The translations under genes were made by a program, and so were the position numbers. Under the pieces are notes generated by a model that saw nothing but the letters and a program-made list of their open reading frames with translations, was not told the origin of the DNA and did not search any database. A stretch of 8,580 nt of DNA from an uncultured Opitutia bacterium (GTDB lineage Bacteria; Verrucomicrobiota; Verrucomicrobiia; Opitutales; UBA953), in the NCBI GenBank assembly GCA_903910245.1, contig CAIVYX010000384.1, positions 1 to 8,580 on the forward strand, written 5' to 3'. Shown piece by piece: positions 6,710-8,580 of the stretch; the first letter of the stretch is position 1, and every line of letters starts with the position of its first letter.

Positions 6710-7285
6710 ATGGTCATCGGACTCACCGGCGGTATTGGCTGCGGCAAGTCCGCGGCGGCCGCCTGCTTTGCGGAGCTCGGCTTCAACGTCGTCGACGCCG
6801 ATCAACTCGCACGTCAGGTGTTGGAGTCTGCCAGTTGCGTCAGCCAACTGCGGGCCCGCTGGGGCGACGTCTGCCTGGGGGCGGAGGGGCGGCCTGATCG
6901 CCGATGGATCGCGGCCAAAGTTTTCCAAGACCCGGCGGAAATGGCCTTTCTTGAGGGCATGACGCATCCCGAAGTGGCCCGACTTCGGCAGGCGGCCGTT
7001 GTGGATACGAAACGGCATCACGTGGTCGAGATTCCCTTACTTTTCGAAAAAAACCTGACCACAGGATTCGGGTTCATCGTGTGCGTCGCTTGCACCGAAG
7101 AGACGCGACGGTCACGATTGCTTAAAAAGGGCCTCACCGACGAGGAGGTTTCACGCCGTATTGCGTCACAAATGCCTCTCTCGGAGAAGGTTAAGCGTTC
7201 GGATGTCGTCTTTTGGAACGACGGCGAGCTGGAAATCTTGCGTGCGCAGGTCGCGGCGCTGGTCGAACGACTTCCGGCCCCATAA
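6710..7285 (+). CDS. coaE: Dephospho-CoA kinase
   Basis: CoaE phosphorylates the 3'-hydroxyl of the ribose in dephospho-CoA with ATP, the final step of coenzyme A synthesis, in the cytosol. The 191-residue length is near the family norm of about 200. The N-terminus MVIGLTGGIGCGKS carries the P-loop at 7-14. VVDADQLAR (27-35) is the conserved substrate-binding segment, VVEIPLLFEK corresponds to the usual hydrophobic-P-L-L-F-E block, and RRIASQMPLSEKVKRSDVVF with the following N-D-G is the C-terminal signature (xQ...K...AD.v..N.G). ATG at 6710 is chosen because the P-loop strand normally starts at residue 2-4. A longer in-frame start at 6599 would overlap ftsH and add a Pro-rich tract with no family support. 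The upstream region is purine-rich (GGGAAGGTAGGGTGGGG) and probably holds the ribosome binding site. It is likely cotranscribed with ftsH. Confidence 0.96.
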   Translation: MVIGLTGGIGCGKSAAAACFAELGFNVVDADQLARQVLESASCVSQLRARWGDVCLGAEGRPDRRWIAAKVFQDPAEMAFLEGMTHPEVARLRQAAVVDTKRHHVVEIPLLFEKNLTTGFGFIVCVACTEETRRSRLLKKGLTDEEVSRRIASQMPLSEKVKRSDVVFWNDGELEILRAQVAALVERLPAP

Positions 7286-7351
7286 AGTCGGCGCATCTTT
7301 GGTTAATTTGCGGTTGCGGGCAAGGTGCCCCGATTTAGGGTGCGTTTCCCC

Positions 7352-7376
7352 ATTGTTCGCCTCTCTGAGGAACAAT
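7352..7376 (+). promoter_or_regulatory. Inverted repeat upstream of the pilus/secretion ATPase gene
   Basis: ATTGTT (7352-7357) pairs with AACAAT (7371-7376), and inside it CCTC (7360-7363) pairs with GAGG (7367-7370) around TCT, leaving two bases unpaired on the left arm. An alternative uses the continuous seven-base arm ATTGTTC/GAACAAT. It lies 36 bases before the GTG start and 66 bases after coaE. The following bases are pyrimidine-rich (CTCCCTACCC) but not a T-run, so terminator, operator and leader hairpin are all possible. A smaller stem, GGGCA/TGCCC, lies just upstream at 7318-7330. Confidence 0.45.
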
Positions 7377-7412
7377 CTCCCTACCCTATCTTCCGCTCCG
7401 GATTTCCCCACT

Positions 7413-8580
7413 GTGACGACCGCCGACGACTACGTCATCCAATTCATTCAGGACAAGGGGCTGGTGTCTCTTGCCGACGTGACCGAGGCCCGTGCCGCCA
7501 TCGAGCCCATCCCGGATGGCCAGAATGCCGACACCCTCGCCATCGCCAAGTTAGTCGAGACTAACAAGGTCGCGTGGACTAAGATTACAGCCGCCCTCAG
7601 CCAGGAGTTTGACATGGAAATCGTGGATGTCGCTCAGGTCACGCCCTCTGATGACATCTTGAAGCTCATCAGCCGCGAACAGGCCGAGAAGCATAACATC
7701 CTGCCGCTTCAGATGGACGGCACCGAGCTGCTCTTGGCTATCTCGGATCCGCTCGACACCGAGACCATCGATTCCGTCTCGCGCGTGCTCAAGCTTGCCA
7801 TCAACCCCAAGCTGGCTCCTCCGGACGCCCTCAAGGAGGCCATTTCACGCTGTTATAATGGTGGTCAGATCGGCGGCTCTAATTCCTATTCGGACATCCT
7901 TGGCAAGGGCGGCGATGACGGCCTTGCCGTGGAGCTCCCGCAGGGCGGCGATGTTAAGGAAGACGACGCGCCGATCATCCGTTACGTCAACTCGCTCATC
8001 GTCGACGCCATCCGTCGCAAGGCGTCGGATATCCACCTCGAGCCGCTGGAGAAGCGTTTCCGCGTCCGTTTCCGCGTCGACGGCGTCCTGCAAGAGATGA
8101 AGGGCCCGCCCAAGCGCCTCCAGCCTTCGATCATCTCCCGACTCAAGCTCATGGCGGAAGTCTCGCTCGCCGAGAAGCGAATTCCACAGGACGGACGTAT
8201 CCAGGCCCGCACCGGTGGACGCGACATTGACTTGCGCGTCTCGGTGCTCCCGACCGTCTACGGCGAATCGATCGTCATGCGAATCCTCGACAAGGAGGGC
8301 CTCAAACTAGGCCTGCCTGAGCTTGGTTTCTTCGCCGACGACCAAGCCAAGTTCCAGGGCCTGATCTCGGGCTCAGATGGCGTCTTCCTTGTCACCGGTC
8401 CGACCGGTTCGGGTAAGTCCACCACGCTTTATTCGGCGCTGAACTACATCAACAAGCCGGACCGAAAGATCATCACCGTCGAAGATCCCGTCGAATATCA
8501 GATGGCCGGCATTAACCAGGTGCAGGTCAAGCGCGACGTCGGGATGACCTTCGCCGCCGCCCTGCGCGCGATGCTTCGTC
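7413..8580 (+). CDS. Type IV pilus / type II secretion assembly ATPase, GspE/PilB family (3' end outside window)
   Basis: Members of this family are hexameric cytoplasmic ATPases that power assembly of type IV pili (PilB) or type II secretion pseudopili (GspE). The 389 codons in the window are open throughout. Residues about 60-147 resemble the GspE N-terminal/MshEN-type domain (FDMEIVDV, HNILPLQMDG, LLLAISDPLDTETIDSVSRV). A Gly/Asp-rich linker (about 148-175) leads to the ATPase: ASDIHLEP at 204-211, RFRVRFRVDGVLQEM, Walker A GPTGSGKST at 329-337, and the Asp box around VEDPVEY at 356-362. Walker B, the His box and any tetracysteine zinc motif lie beyond the edge; about 170-180 residues should be missing. 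The GTG at 7413 is chosen because the conserved helix begins just after it; no Shine-Dalgarno or nearby ATG is visible. PilB and GspE cannot be told apart from this part, so no symbol is given. It probably starts a new transcription unit. Confidence 0.93.
   Translation, partial: MTTADDYVIQFIQDKGLVSLADVTEARAAIEPIPDGQNADTLAIAKLVETNKVAWTKITAALSQEFDMEIVDVAQVTPSDDILKLISREQAEKHNILPLQMDGTELLLAISDPLDTETIDSVSRVLKLAINPKLAPPDALKEAISRCYNGGQIGGSNSYSDILGKGGDDGLAVELPQGGDVKEDDAPIIRYVNSLIVDAIRRKASDIHLEPLEKRFRVRFRVDGVLQEMKGPPKRLQPSIISRLKLMAEVSLAEKRIPQDGRIQARTGGRDIDLRVSVLPTVYGESIVMRILDKEGLKLGLPELGFFADDQAKFQGLISGSDGVFLVTGPTGSGKSTTLYSALNYINKPDRKIITVEDPVEYQMAGINQVQVKRDVGMTFAAALRAMLR

Noticed and set aside
6052..6786. 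Minus-strand open frame of 244 residues across the ftsH-coaE junction
   Set aside because: It lies opposite two well-supported genes and has no recognisable domain; it is explained by their codon bias.
7308..7337. TTGCGG and GATTTA as a promoter for the pilus ATPase gene
   Set aside because: Both boxes match poorly and the implied start is far from the inverted repeat and the GTG; not good enough to annotate.

Overview
The window is an ordinary, gene-dense piece of bacterial chromosome. All eight coding regions lie on the + strand and gaps are short. Base composition is G+C-rich, with strong G/C preference at third codon positions. I see no insertion sequence, phage gene, CRISPR array, tRNA or rRNA, and no compositional break suggesting a recent island. 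The protein sequences (a seryl-tRNA synthetase with an EAGSWGAHVRGLNR-type motif 2, an FtsH with a GRQRGAGVGGGNDEREQ stretch) together with weak or absent Shine-Dalgarno sequences suggest a member of the PVC superphylum, probably Verrucomicrobiota near Opitutales. That placement is inference from remembered family resemblance, not a computed phylogeny.

Layout from left to right. Bases 1-117 are a leader with a GC-rich hairpin and a possible promoter. ispF (118-618) makes the cyclic intermediate of the MEP isoprenoid pathway. ndk (708-1142) balances nucleoside triphosphates and is followed by a clear intrinsic terminator at about 1161-1198. An unrecognised zinc-ribbon membrane protein (1232-1906) comes next. 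A strong hairpin over its stop codon precedes serS (1950-3218), seryl-tRNA synthetase. tilS (3272-4660), the tRNA(Ile2)-lysidine synthase, is 11 bases from ftsH (4672-6672), the membrane AAA+ metalloprotease. coaE (6710-7285), the last step of coenzyme A synthesis, follows 37 bases later. A 127-base gap with an inverted repeat precedes a type IV pilus / type II secretion ATPase of the GspE/PilB family (from 7413), which runs off the right edge.

Functionally this is mostly housekeeping: isoprenoid precursor, nucleotide and CoA synthesis, tRNA charging and modification, and membrane protein quality control. tilS-ftsH-coaE is the only tightly packed run and is the best operon candidate. tilS next to ftsH is a widely conserved bacterial pairing, here without the hpt gene that often lies between them. 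The terminator after ndk separates ispF/ndk from the rest.

I looked for a hidden or novel system and did not find one. The items most worth a second look are the uncharacterised zinc-ribbon/two-helix protein, the hairpins directly upstream of serS and the pilus ATPase gene, the overlapping alternative hairpins over the ndk ribosome binding site, and a tendency to genes with no Shine-Dalgarno and possibly very short leaders.
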